Part shown: positions 12,050 to 29,329 of the stretch, piece after piece
How positions within the stretch are numbered: position 1 is the stretch's first letter
How the letters are laid out: every line of letters starts with the position of its first letter
From: Asterella californica
Lineage: Eukaryota > Streptophyta > Marchantiopsida > Marchantiales > Aytoniaceae
Reading direction: 5' to 3'
Assembly (NCBI GenBank): GCA_036924285.1
Contig: JAYKYS010000022.1
Coordinates: 744,001 to 808,000, forward strand
DNA: 64,000 nt
Position numbers and translations under genes: made by a program
The notes under the pieces: model-generated
Databases searched by the model: none
Told to the model about the DNA's origin: nothing
What the model saw: only the letters and a program-made list of their open reading frames with translations

Positions 12050-12480
12050 CTTGTAAGCTTGTGTCTACAAAATTTCGACCATCACCTCTATAGATCATTG
12101 TATTAATCTTTAGAATGTGAACTTGTGTTCTCACACTTTTGATCATTGTCTCTGCTCATGACCCCCTCCTCACTCCACCCTATGGGATCGATCATTTTTC
12201 ACACATTTTTCACACTTTTGAGACAATCGATGAACTATGGTCTCAATCTGCAATCTATAAATTCATGTTCCATTCTTAAATGGTAAGCTCATGTCCACAA
12301 AATTTTGACCATTATCTCTATAGATCATTGTATTAATCTTTAGAATGTGGACATCTGTTCTCACACTTTTTATAATTGTCAGGATTGATCATCTCTCACA
12401 CTTTTGAGACAATCAATGAATCATCAGACTCCGTCTACAATTTAAGACAATCTTTTCGTCTCGATCTACAATTTATAAAC
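12050..12480. repeat. tandem duplication, about 230-bp unit
   Basis: Two copies share cacctctatagatcattgta, then ttaatctttagaatgtg, then tgttctcacacttt and ttttgagacaatcaatga. Non-coding. Confidence 0.65.
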
Positions 12481-12599
12481 TCATGTCCTCATGCTTCCAA
12501 TAGTTGTCTTTACATTGCTCCATCATCATCTCGACATCATCATCAATCATTACTTCAAGATAATATATCTTGACATGATGTCATCGTGCTTATCATTCA

Positions 12600-13482
12600 C
12601 ACCTACTTGCAATCATAACTGATTACACTATGCAAAAAGAACGATCAGAATTTCTTTTTTAAATTTTCTGTACTTCTTTTACATATTATATTATATTATT
12701 ATTTAATTATCCCGTAAACATATGTCTCAAGAATTTACACCATTTCTCGCCAGAAACGACGCAGAAAAGTAAACGTTCTCCATTCAAGCGAAATCGCATT
12801 TGATGGGATGTTAATCACAGACATCCCACCAGCAATGGTTTGACGTCCTCCACGCTGATGATCAAGCCATGGCGTGGTTCAGTCCTCCTTTTGATTTGCA
12901 ATAACTTTCTGGTCAGATATAAAATCAACAAAGCAGTGAATACACTTCGCTCAGAAACGCAACATGAACCGTTGACGCAGAAGCATCCTTCTCTGTACAC
13001 GTTTTAGACGTATACACGGACGGACGCAGCATCTTCTGAGGAACGCCGCAACAGACGGACGTCACTCCTCTCTTGCCATGAGTATATCTGCTGCACGACT
13101 GCTTGGGATTTTTCAACTGGATGTTTCTGCTCGGTCAGAATGCTCTTTGACCTTATCCGACACTTTAGGCTTACGCGTTGAACCTTAATAGGTCGGGTAT
13201 TTTACAAGGCGAGGTTTGTCAACCGGACGGGACTGCGACTGTAAGACAAGAAATGAAGGATGAATGTAAGCATGCGAACTCCGACGGACCTTCAGAGTTC
13301 AGATGAACCTTCAGCTATTTTATTGTTATCCATACTGTACATCACGAAGGCAGACTCGTCCTCTCGTTCTTATTCACAAACGCATCGCAATCTATTTGAT
13401 GCCTGCATTTCGCTACAGAACAGATCTCATTTTACAGCTTGGACAGAGGCTTGGAGCCGAGAGCTATAAGAGTCTATCGGAC
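12600..13482. other. spacer downstream of NADP-ME
   Basis: This lies immediately downstream (minus-strand sense) of the NADP-ME stop codon and should contain its 3' untranslated region and poly(A) site. I cannot place the poly(A) site with confidence. No other gene was seen. Confidence 0.4.
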
Positions 13483-18651
<5,169 letters not shown>

Positions 18652-18961
18652 CACGTCAGCTCTAAACGATCAAATAGTACACGGATACCAATAATTAGCG
18701 TTCAACTTGTGCCGTTCGTTTATTCCCGTTTACAATTTACATTATCTACTTGATTGGATTGTTGTAACAAGGGAAGTCCTCGCAGAGGGCAACCCAGTTT
18801 ATAGATCTGAACTGAGATTTAAAAGTTTCTCGAATACGGCCAGATAACCAGCACATGTCAACGAATGTCTCTGCCTGTCAGCATTCTCCAGAGCATTGTG
18901 CATATGGAAATGTGAGTTCTAGAGATCGGGAGTAACACAGCTACTGGTTTCTTTGAAGTAC

Positions 18962-19161
18962 CCGCAAGCAAACTGGAGCACTACTACATTACTACGGCCG
19001 TTAGAACAGCCAGAAGTTTCAGATACACTATTGCACGAGCTGCTTCTGAGCTCCATGCGTCCTTTCGAAGCTCTCTCCTCTTTTCGTAGTGTAAAAGATT
19101 TTGGGTTTGGAATCTCACTCGTTGTTTGCATTTTATCGTGGTCTTGAATCCGAGAACTCAT
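18962..19161 (-). CDS. possible upstream NADP-ME exon
   Basis: An open stretch beginning with ATG at 19161 ends at a usable donor (GCGG, then GTAC, at 18962/18961). The next acceptor is at 18662-18663 (TTTAG), with the following exon starting at 18661. Splicing between them keeps the frame and joins into the ATG at 18651, giving a 70-residue N-terminal extension and a 660-residue product. The extension is rich in Ser, Arg and Lys (for example RMELRSSSCNSVSETSGC), as chloroplast transit peptides are, but its first residues include several acids, which is less typical. It could equally be 5' untranslated sequence. The phase match is suggestive; transcript data would settle it. Confidence 0.4.
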
Positions 19162-19169
19162 TGTATGTT

Positions 19170-20190
19170 AAGTCCAGAAACGTAAGTCCAGTCCAAAAAG
19201 TAAACTCACTGGAAACTGTTAGACCACTCCAAAGTTTGAAATTTCTACAAGGCATTGTTTATTCGTGAAATCCCAAATCCGAAGTAATAATCCGCTGCCT
19301 AACGCCTGGGACACTCGGTGGTCCCGATGTAAGAGTCTTCCGTTCTCTTCCCCTGGGCGGCTCCCGCCTCGAGTCGCTATTACAACTCGGAACCCCCTCT
19401 TTCCCGGTCATTACTCTACACATGTAATAGTCACTCAGTGTACCATAGATTATATATTCCGCGGAGTCCAGTCGCTGGCGAGATGGATGCCTTGGATTTC
19501 AGAACTGGTGTCGAATTCACTCCCAAAATATTTAGACACTGATAAATGTATATAGATGGTCTCGGGAAGAGAAAAGCTCCAGTGTACGCTGCGGAGCAGC
19601 CGACATGGATGGGAACCAGTAATAATTTTCTCCCTCTTATAAGACTTATAACGAAAACATTCACACGCTTGATCGAAAGAGAATACATTCACACGCTTGA
19701 TGGAAAGAGAATTCCCACCTCGAAGAAGTATTGGTAGAAGAAGATCTGCCAGTAACTTCAGCTGCTGCTGCTGTCGTATAGAGTCTTGCTCGTCGGATCA
19801 CCACTCCAAGCTCTCCTTCGCGCCGGTAAAATGATGACTTCAAATAACAAGGAAGGCTCGCATAAACCGCACGTCCTTCTGCCTTCGAGCTCAGAGATCA
19901 ATCATCCGATCGCCTCATATCCATAGAGCCTGCATGCGGAGTCTAGTGTGTCTATCCAGAAAAACACCGCCCCAACAGATTCGATCCCGACGACAGAATG
20001 TGCATGTTTCCGCTCCAAGTGTTCTGTACGCTGGGAGCTTCTGAACATGCCACGTGTCGCCAGCACTTCACCCATAGATGACAGAGACAAAAAACAATCT
20101 TAGCGTGACACCTGCACTGCGACCTCTGCGGAGAACGGCGTATACGGACTAAAAGGTACTTGAAGGACGGGCTCAGCATTAGGGTAAGCC
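19170..20190. promoter_or_regulatory. upstream region of NADP-ME
   Basis: No gene is recognised in this kilobase. A G-box core (CACGTG, in gccacgtgtcgcc) lies at 20051-20056, a common plant bZIP/bHLH site, but at about 0.9-1.4 kb from the candidate starts its role is a guess. The stretch is more GC-rich than the AT-rich blocks around it. Confidence 0.3.
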
Positions 20191-21572
20191 ATTAGAGCAT
20201 CTCCACCTCGCTTCTTTAAACCACAAGTTTCACTATATTAGCGGTGGGGATATTCACTGCTAATCACTTTTAATCTTTGTTAAGTAAGTTCGGCACGAAC
20301 GAACTCTTGAGAGATTTGAGTAATGCAGTAGTCATCGCAGTACTTGATCAAACATTGTGATCTTGGTAGCGAAATAAGCAAAAGAGAAAAGATTTCAAAA
20401 TCGAGTCCATGATGAGCTAAGGAAGAATTATGGACGGCTTCAAAATTATCAAGTGATCTCGGATCACTGAGAATCACAGAAATAAAATATTTTAAATATT
20501 TGAATTTTGAAATGTTCTACTGCCCAGTATATTTTGTTATAATCACTTACCCCTCGCGTTACCATGACCTTACAATTATACAACGAGCTCTTTTGAGACA
20601 GGGAGCTCGACTGGGACCTAAACCCTACTTGTGGTTTAAAGGCTCCCTTAACTCCTTAGGGAGCTAGTGAGGAAAAACCTTCCCACCGCTAATCTTTATA
20701 CTAGTCTTTAATTTACAGAATTTTATAAAAGTTATCATGCTTCTTTAAACCCCACCAGCCGCTTCTTTCTTCGCCCCCACCAGCTCCTTTTCCCAAAAAA
20801 AATCCTTCGCGTTCTAGAAATCCGAGGATCCAGTGATAATTGCGTCATGTTACTGTATTTTCATTGGTTCGTGGTAGAGGGCAAGAAAGGTACCAAACAA
20901 AAGCTCTTGGAACTAGCTACCAAATGAACCTAGACGCGTTTACAGTAGACCACGCATGGTCCAGAAATGATGTCTTGAAACATGATTGGCTGTCAAAGAA
21001 TATAATGTTTTTAAAATTCGAATTGTGTCTCTATTTCATACATCGTGCGATACAGCGTGTAACAGATCTGGATACAGTAGCATATCGTCTGAAACTTCTT
21101 TCTTGCACCCAGCCTGAAAATGAATGTGAAGAACGACCGGTACATAATTCCGGTGAAAGTACAGTACCAGTGGAACAGAAAGACCTCTTTGTGGTCCGGA
21201 TGCATAGCAAACCTCTCATATTTTCTTTGTAATTCTCTGCTGTTCTCATTCTCTTCTCCCCTCCTTAAAGTATCACCACTCATTCTTGTATTTTCTTACA
21301 CTTTGTAGTTTTTGTCCTTAGTGAACTAGTGAGGTCTTTTGAGATCTTCTAAGTTCTTTTGAGCTCACCAGCACTTTGAAGTTTTTTCTTTTTTCTTTGT
21401 TTATTAGTTTCAAAGAGTTTGGTTTATGCATTTACATCTGGACCTCTAGACACATAGGAGTTTTTTGTTAGGTTCAATGCCACCGAGAGCTCTTCCTGGA
21501 CGTCCCGGCGATCGGCATGGTCTTAGAAGATGTCCGGATGTCTCATGAGGAAAAGTACAGATTTCATAGTCG

Positions 21573-21833
21573 TTGATACCTAGATATGTCCAGTTGATGC
21601 GATTGTTGGGACCATGTGCAAGACACACTGATGTTCTTCAGTTTCTCTTTGAGACGGCTCGTACGCACGTTGACAATATAGTGCAAGAGGCTGAATCGAG
21701 ACACGCGGAACCAGATGTAATGCCAGAGGAGGATGATATGGAAAGAGTTGTTGCAGTTGGAGACTATGAGGAGTTTCATGTCGATCTCGATGTTCTTCAT
21801 GCTCTTGGCATCAATGATTATCCTCAGGTTTGA
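21573..21833 (+). other. acidic ORF, possible exon
   Basis: An open stretch with a coherent acidic translation (EPDVMPEEDDMERVVAVGDY, then HALGINDYPQV) ends exactly at a plausible splice donor (CCTCAG then GTTTG near 21,828). I do not recognise a family. It lies inside the Harbinger-like element and upstream of transposase fragments, so it may be an exon of a transposon gene. Confidence 0.3.
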
Positions 21834-23759
21834 TTTATACTTGTCGATAGATGTTTTGCATGTTGTGTGAGCATGTTATTTATGTGTATTATTGTTGCTG
21901 AATGATGTATGTATCTTTTGTATAGGTGACACCTAGTACAAGTTTGGAGATAGACACTATAATTCTAGACTAGTAGATCCTTGTCAATCTAGTTTCGGAC
22001 TTTCATTTACTAGAGACGGTGTCGTGATGTGAATCATTTGACATAGTAAATGATTCACTGATCACTGTTGTCGCATTACTTGACGCATGTTACTTCTACT
22101 CCGACACTTGAAGTTTAGTAGCCTTAGAAGTTAGCTCTGTATTGTTCCTAGTCCTTTATGCTTATGTTTGACACCTTTTGTATATGGTGTTAACTCTGTC
22201 ATATATTTTGAGTCCTAATAGATTGGTAGTATGCTATTTATCTTAATCAAGCATTCGTGTGCTTGTGCAAGTGAATCCATACTTATCTATGATATTCAAT
22301 GTACATGACTTAGATTTACCATGTAATAGGGTTTAAGCTCGTGGGTTGTACTTACGTGTTGCGCATGCACGCTTTTAGTTGATTTAAGTTTACTTTCAGG
22401 GCTGTGTGTCGTTTTAAGTAGTTTAAGTTATACGCTGGCACTTTAGGAGACTTGACGTGGTAGCCTTTGAGTAGAATTAAGTTACCACATGGTTTAAGAC
22501 ACAAAAAGACAACCAAATGGAGCTATGAATTCTCATTGGTTCATTTTTGTCTTTTGTATAACTCTAAATTTAGAAACAGAGGTCTAAAGAGGATTTCGAG
22601 CATTTGGTAAGAACACTTCGAAATCTGAGAGCACAGGGAGATAGAGCTCGTCGAGCCAAGCACTGTCGGTGAAATTCTTGATCGATTTGGATCAATAAAC
22701 AATGAGTTATGCCCAATTGAAGTTCGGATTGTGTCAAAACTGCGTCACTTTTGTTGGATTTGGGGTTTTGAGTGTCAATTGCAGCAGAATCGAGGAAATC
22801 GCTTCAAAACTTTGTGGTTGCGTTCACTGTCAGCAGGGCTACGACTGTCCAAAAACTTTCAAGTCGTTTGAGTGAGTGAGTAATTCAGAGCGGCCGCTGA
22901 AGCATAGGGGGTCTGAAAAACTCTCAATCTAGAGCAGCAACTTCAGAGAACGAGATCTGGAGTTCTGTGTACAATCAGGAGTCCCAACTTCACAGAGGTG
23001 TTCAGCAACCTGTAGATTCCAAATCCTGTAAGAATCTTTGAAAGTGATCGAGCCAATTTTCTATTATAGGTCGAAATAGCTGTCTGAGTACCAAAAGTTG
23101 CCGCAATATCTTTTATCAGAACTTTTCTGTCCATATCTTGGTGTCAGAATTTGATCTCAAGCTGAAACTTCGTGTGTGTGCTCAGTGGGGTCTCTTTTAC
23201 ATGTAAGAGAAATTTAGGAGTCTAAACTATCATATTTTTTCTCTTCTTGAGTGTTAAAGTTCACCGTCTGATCCTATTACTATCAGTTAGACCTGAACTT
23301 TGCCTTCTGAGTAAATTAGAGGTTCATACATACTTGTATGAGTGTTCATAGTGCTCTGTTGTAACCTGAAAAGCCTATCCCTTTGAGTAAACCACCACAA
23401 CCAGAAGCCCAATGCTTCTCTGAGTAAGCACAACACAGCCTTCACGGTTAAATCACAACCAGAAGGTTCCGCCCTTCCGAGGAAAACTCTCAACACGACA
23501 ACGGAGAGAGCATCAGAGACACAACCCTCCGATGCTCTAGTGGCGCATGATTCACATTGTAGCTTTGAGAGTTCTTCCAGGACTTTAAAGTTAAGAAGCC
23601 GCACTATAGATGTAAGGAGTGTTTCTTATCTCCTTCAATCAAGAGCATCCATCAAACGTGGACGATCACATTTAGATGTTTTGATCATCACGTGTATGGA
23701 TGGAGATCGACCGAGATGGAAATGTACTATGACATCTCCGATGTTACTCATCGTCTTTA

Positions 23760-24480
23760 TCATGCTGCTTTGTGTGCGGGCTTGGGTTCACGAGCTTAGA
23801 TAATATTTATAGAGAGGTAGGATTAGCTCCAATTTCTAGAAATCATTTCTATGATTTTTCAAGAATCGTCAAGTTTATGGATTCAAGCGACCAAAGAGCA
23901 ATGGGCAATGAAAATAGAAGAGGTGCAATATGAAGTGCAAGCAAAACACTTCTCGAATTTGAACGAGATTACTACTGACGGTATGTGTTATACTCACTAG
24001 TCAATACTTCTCTAGTCAATCAATTACATCCAATTTGGGATATCTTCATCCATTGTGCATGATAAAGTTTGTTGGAGCTTATGTAGGAAACTTTGTGGTG
24101 TATGCAGATCTTCGATATGCTTTCATTGATGTGCATGATGATCGCGTGATTGAGTTGAACATTATTCGGGTCGAGACGGGAACCAATGCATGGTTGATTG
24201 AGGACCGTGCATTTGAGGAAGAGATTCAACGTTTGACCCGTCGAGGAAATGTGTCTGATGAAGTGGTGCACGATGATCCATCATCGGTGGATGTCATATT
24301 GCTTTGTCATGGAATTGTCAGTTAGAAGGACTTGTGACACAAGTGCAAGAATGTGACCAAGAAGTTCTTGACCGAGATGCAGAACAAAAAGCGAGCGCCA
24401 AGATCAGTAGAAGAGGCTGAGGTGATTGATGATTTGGAGCTTCTCACAACTCTTGGGTCCTCAATTTATGAGTATTTGTT
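23760..24480 (+). pseudogene. decayed transposase, central part
   Basis: In shifting plus-strand frames the translation reads YREVGLAPISRNHFYDFSR, later YAFIDVHDDRVIELNIIRVE and ETGTNAWLIEDRAFEEEIQR, then KCKNVTKKFLTEMQNKKR. The pattern (a beta-hairpin with acidic residues, then an ETGxNxWLxE block, then a KxxKNxxKK segment) resembles a class of DDE transposases with a long insertion, but I cannot name the family securely. Stops and shifts disrupt it. Confidence 0.4.
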
Positions 24481-25369
24481 TGCTCCAGTACACTACTCAT
24501 TGTTGTGAACCACACATTGAAACTCGACTCTGCATGCTATACTCTGAATATCTTGACAGATTTTTGTTTACTGAACCGGACCTATTTACAGTTCATAATG
24601 CACAATAATGCTTTAGTATAAAGAATATTATCACTGTAGAAATTATATAGGACTAGGACAAACGATAGAACCTTTTCTGAAGACACAACCTTCTTTCAAC
24701 GTAGATGATGGATGAGTTCCCGGCTGCACACGAGGTTCGCATGGTTGAATGAGCAGCAAACAAGACAGAACTTACGCAGACATAGCAAGGCAACCCTCCC
24801 ATGTAAGGCTTCGAGTTGATTTCAAGGTTTTGCATGGCCAGGAGAACTCTGGTCTCGGCAGCTCTTGTTTCTGAAAGTCTCGCTACTACGGCTATAGCTG
24901 GAAGAAGCGGATTGCCTGCCACAGCAAAGAGAAACATATATTATCACTTCTAGCCGAAACTGCAATTTGGATGTAAATTATTTAGCTCGTTACCATGTAC
25001 GCATACTCTTGATTCTATTCCCACTCCACCTTGTAGCACATAAATCTCTGAACAACTGCTCGTAGTATGGACTCTAGAGAACAACCATTTCATACGCTGA
25101 CCATTCAATCTTTAATATTTCAAATGAGTTTCAAGCAGTCTTCAAAATATGAGGTTCTGCTTGTCAAATATATTTGACCTTGACCTCAAGCAGTATCATT
25201 TGCATCAAAAGTTTCGTGAAAGTAAAATAAACGTAGGTTTTCCAACATTTTTGACTTTGACTATAACACATCCCGGTCTGAAGACATGCATCACTGACAT
25301 GCATGAACTTTCTCTATCATACTCGACCGAGACTCTTGGTGATCCTGGAGGTTTACTTGACCTTTTAAT

Positions 25370-26130
25370 TTAAAAAAAATAAACAAGTTTCATAACCATA
25401 ACATAAGCAAAAAGAGCTCTGTTGTGTCATGTGGAGGTTCGTTTGCCAAATAAAGCTTCTCAAATTTTGGTTTTTCATGTCGTCTTTCTGTTTGGTAACT
25501 CTCTTCTCGTCCTTGTCATATGACGAACTGTTGTATGTTGTGGTCGACACGAATAGATCTTGATGGGCTCTCGGACAATGTTCTCATTCCAATCCATTGC
25601 ACAAACGGCAAGTCAAGCTTCATGACTTTTTGCATGATGAGTTCTCTTGGTCGCAAACTTGTTGATGACGGAGTTGAAAGTCTCCGACAAATTATTCTCT
25701 CGAGCCCTTGTGTAAGAACGCATCTTTGTCGAGGTAATGACTTTGGTCTAGAAGTCCACCATAGCTCGATGGGTAGAATATCCTACACATATATACATGA
25801 ATATGTTATAAGATAATATATTTTAGAATATAGTTAAAAATTTTAATTTTTATAGAAAAATTCACTTATCCCGTTGATACCCACAGTCCTCCTAGCATTG
25901 AGTTGACAACAAGTGTATATCCACCCTTTTAGTTTGTCAGCAATTCCATGTGCTTGAAGCTCCGGATACATGTATCATCTAGACAGAGTAACATCTCCAC
26001 GCTCTAAATCACGCATATTTGCCACTCGTTGAACAAGTGCAGGTTTGTTTCTCGTAGAGAGTGCTCCTCGAAACTTGGTAAATACCCCGATGACAATCTC
26101 ACAGCAAGGGAACCCCCTGGATCCCGAAGG
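25370..26130 (-). pseudogene. decayed transposase, C-terminal part
   Basis: Minus-strand translation gives KFRGALSTRNKPALVQRVA (SAP-like helix pair), then ELQAHGIADKLKGWIYTCC, and farther on NLSETFNSVINKFATKRTHH followed by AMDWNENIVRE. The last block looks like the end of the same transposase class seen at 23.8-24.5 kb, but here it lies on the opposite strand. At least four stops interrupt it. Confidence 0.4.
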
Positions 26131-27289
26131 GATACAGAGTGCAAATGCTAGACAAACACAATGATAAAAGATGCAAGAATGAACAAACAAACAAATGAAC
26201 GGAAAAATGATGAAAAAAACATGAATGTAATAATCGCGAGAACAAAAACTATTCACTCCTTGTAACCAACAAAAATATCACCCGAATTACTCCAAGTTTT
26301 CTTCACAATGAGTTCAAGCACCTCCGGAAACTTGATTCGATCACTAAAACCCAAAATGAGAACACATGCACGGTACAGTTAGAATCGCTGTCGGGATGAT
26401 ACAGTTTCTAAGTAAGAAAGAACTGCACAGCCTAAGAGCGAATGTTCTTTAGGCTCATAGAACATATCTATGGATTCTTCCATGTGTGAAACAATCATCA
26501 TCAAAAACTGAAAATTGCTCTTTTATTGTGCCCAACTAACATTAGATCGGACAATGTTCCTCCTCAAACTTTCCACATACCATCCATATTGTCAACCCCC
26601 TCCCAGTTGTGACGTATAGCTCGTGAATTGTCCTTCATGTAGCAAGAGCAAAGAAGAACTGAACTCATGAACTGAAAATCAAGTCCCAACACCGACCCAG
26701 AAATATCAAGCACGTAGTAGATATGCCCGCAATAAGGTTTAGGTTACCTCGATCTGACTACCGATGACCCTCAAAACAGAATGATGGCTTAGAGAAGGAG
26801 AAGAAAAAAGCGTGAGAAAGAAAGAGCAGAGAGAATGATAAGGAGTAAACGTGGAATACCTTGACACGAACTCGACAAAGTGAGAAGACAATGATTATGT
26901 AAAGCATTACTGGTATAATATTGTTCATCGATAATAGAATATAGTTGTCAAGAAAAAACATAAACATGGAAGTTTGTCTTTCGGTCGTTCTCCTAATCTT
27001 GGACGCAGTAGAGATCAAGCAAGAGAAAGTCTAATGTCATATTATTTTGGTGGTAATCTGTTATTTAACAAGCGATAATTTTGTTGACGTTTTTGTTTGA
27101 GAAGAAATTAATTCAAGAACATAATGGCTAAGTTGTGCATTCATGATGATTATTTTACCAAAACGTCGATGTTGTTGGAAAATTATGTTTTTGTCTTGAG
27201 CAAAAGATGACGACAGCTTACGGATGTTAGCATACAATATTTCTGCAGATCAACTTGATAAATTTATAAGGATGGGAGAATCCACGATT

Positions 27290-28017
27290 ATGAAATGTTT
27301 GGGGAGATTTTCTCTAATGTGATTAGCATTTTTGGAGAGGAGTACTTGCGAGCACCTACTGCAAATGATCTCCAACGTCTTTTACAAGAAAACTCAGCGA
27401 GAGGTTTCTCAAGAATGCTTGGTTCACTGAATTGCATGAGATGGAAGTGGAAAATTGTCAAGTTGCTTGACAAGGTGTCTTTCAAGACAAGACGGTGAAA
27501 AGACGATAGTGTTGGAAGTTATTGTTGATAAGAGACTATGGATAAGGCATGCACTTTCTGACTTCAAGTACATTCAAGTCATTATGGTCCAATAATGACT
27601 TGAATGTACTTGGAAATTCCACTCTGTTTAGTGATTTGATACATAGAATTGCATCTACAGTTATCTTCGATATTAATGAGCATGTCTGTCACATGAAATA
27701 TTATCTCATAGATGAGATATATCGTCCTTGGGCAATGTTTCAATCTACTATTAGTTCATCCTAAGGTGAGAACCAAAAGCATTATGTCAAGATGCAAGAA
27801 TCACTTCGGGGAAGGATATTAAACGTAGTTTTGGTGTTCTTCACAATGTTTTTGTATCTTTGCACTACCTTGTAAGCTTTGGTTGGTAGCTTCTACGGGA
27901 AAAATCATAACTGCATGCATTATTCTTCATAATATGATAGTTGAAGATGAGTACACCGTTGACAATGACTACCTATTAGAGGATAGATGGCTTGTACCAT
28001 CTGAAGTCGTGAGATGA
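27290..28017 (+). pseudogene. PIF/Harbinger transposase remnant
   Basis: Translation shows the DDE_4 order: FGEEYLRAPTANDLQRLL, RGFSRMLGSLNCMRWKWK, SNNDLNVLGNSTLFSDLI, MKYYLIDEIYRPWAMFQ, and after a frame change ITACIILHNMIVEDEY. Family members have GS(I/L)DCMHWxW at the first catalytic aspartate; here it is GSLNCMRWKW, so the aspartate is an asparagine. Frameshifts and stops separate the blocks. This would be the nuclease of the element bounded at 20,195 and 29,310. Confidence 0.8.
27565..27612. repeat. perfect 21-bp palindrome, 6-nt loop
   Basis: Arms at 27565-27585 and 27592-27612 are exact reverse complements around ggtcca. The right arm is native transposase coding sequence (SNNDLNVL). 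The left arm is an inverted copy of it that replaced or displaced native codons. This is the signature expected of a template-switch event. Confidence 0.9.
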
Positions 28018-28109
28018 TACAACCCGTCTGTACAAAATAGTAGTTTGTATCTGATGATTAACGCTTCGTATAAGCTCAGAGTCAAGAAAGTGAACCTCAA
28101 CATGTTTCC

Positions 28110-28975
28110 ACTCCATATTGTAAGGTTACATTAGTATTCACGTCAGGAAAAAGCTTCTTCATAATGATAGCTTTCTTCGCTGCAAAATATTTCTTTGAGT
28201 CCTCTAAGTCCGGGTCCATTGAGAATAAGTTGAACTCGTAATGATCTTCAAGTAGTTGTGTTTTACGTTTTGCTGCTTCAACAAACTTAACGTTGTGCTT
28301 ATTAATGTTTCTATCTTATTCATGAAGCGCTTGCGATCTTGTGTCACTTGCTTTGCAGCTTCGTTCCAATCGGACGTTGATTGATTCCACTTGGACGCTA
28401 GATGTCATTATAGAGATCTGCATTTGAAGTGACTTGACTGTCTAACACCATGTTGTGAAGGAAATGATTCTCATCCTCCAAAGAAGTGGAATCCTTGTCA
28501 ATACCTTGTCCACGTAGTGGTGACTTCTTTGGCAATCCAGCAAGCTTTTTTTTTGACAACATTGTGTGTCACTTGAGAGCATTCCTCATGATCATCCATG
28601 AGGACTGAAATGCAAATGGTTGACGTCTGTCATGTGATGAGATCCATAGTCGATGTATCTCATCCAAGTATTTTTCTTCGTTCCAGCTAGAATGAATCTT
28701 GCTCTTGATTTTGGGATACAAATCACACCATTTAGAAACATCTTGCTGAAATGTAGTCCAGATGTGTGATAGCAGCTTGGTTCCTTTCTTCGAAATCACG
28801 TGGAGATTTATGTTCAAACTACGCTGCCAAAATTGAGAATGCTTCTGACTCTTCTCAATCAATGGATCTTCTAAGATCTCTAACCAGGATCGACAGAATT
28901 GGCTAGTTTCACTTGTAGTCTAGTTTCTTCCTTTTCCCATGGTAGTTCTTGAATCAGTAGTTTGAAGATCTCGTG
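28110..28975 (-). pseudogene. PIF/Harbinger ORF1 (NAM-like) remnant
   Basis: Minus-strand text reads ELPWEKEETRLQVKLANS upstream and then SQKHSQFWQR, LLSHIWTTFQQDVSKWCDLY, WNEEKYLDEIHRLW and FAFQSSWMIMRNALK. This is the trihelix/NAM-associated pattern (SxxWxxIQxDVxKFxG with an FxxxxxWxxL end) of the DNA-binding partner protein found next to plant PIF/Harbinger transposases. About 97 codons at 28569-28862 remain open; the rest is broken. It is convergent with the transposase remnant. Confidence 0.65.
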
Positions 28976-29329
28976 AAGATCTAGAAAAGAAAGAGCCGAG
29001 AAAAAAAATGAGACGTAAAGAATAATAATATCAAATTTAAAACAGTTGTCGACAATTTGAAAAAGAGAATAATTTGACAATTTGAAAATAAGCACAAGCT
29101 TGACGCACAACGCAATGATGTTTAAACTTTAATGGATCAGTTGTGCTTTAATTAATCTTTATTCCATTCTTTAAAATAGAAAAGTGAGATAGATTTTAAA
29201 GAACGTCTTAACTTAAAGATTTCTAAAAAGATCAGCGATGGGAAGATTTTTCCTTAACAAGCTCGCTAACTGGTCTGGGGAGCCTTTAAAGAACCGCGTT
29301 GGAGATGTTCTTAGAGATCCATTTAAAGA

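Larger units (their letters stand above)
20195..29310. mobile_element. PIF/Harbinger-like DNA transposon
   Basis: The left end at 20195 starts GAGCATCTCCACCTCG and continues CTTCTTTAAA. The right end at 29310, read on the minus strand, starts GAACATCTCCAACGCG and continues GTTCTTTAAA. About 21-22 of 26 positions match. Both ends are flanked by TTA (20192-20194 and 29311-29313), the target duplication typical of PIF/Harbinger. Inside are a decayed transposase (plus, 27.3-28.0 kb) and a decayed Myb/NAM-like ORF1 (minus, 29.0-28.1 kb) in convergent orientation. Sequence just inside the right end (TTTAAAGGCTCCCC onward, minus) recurs on the plus strand at 20,633-20,710, supporting shared subterminal structure. 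The 9.1 kb length exceeds usual family sizes, probably because other elements inserted. It is not autonomous: the transposase is broken. Confidence 0.7.
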
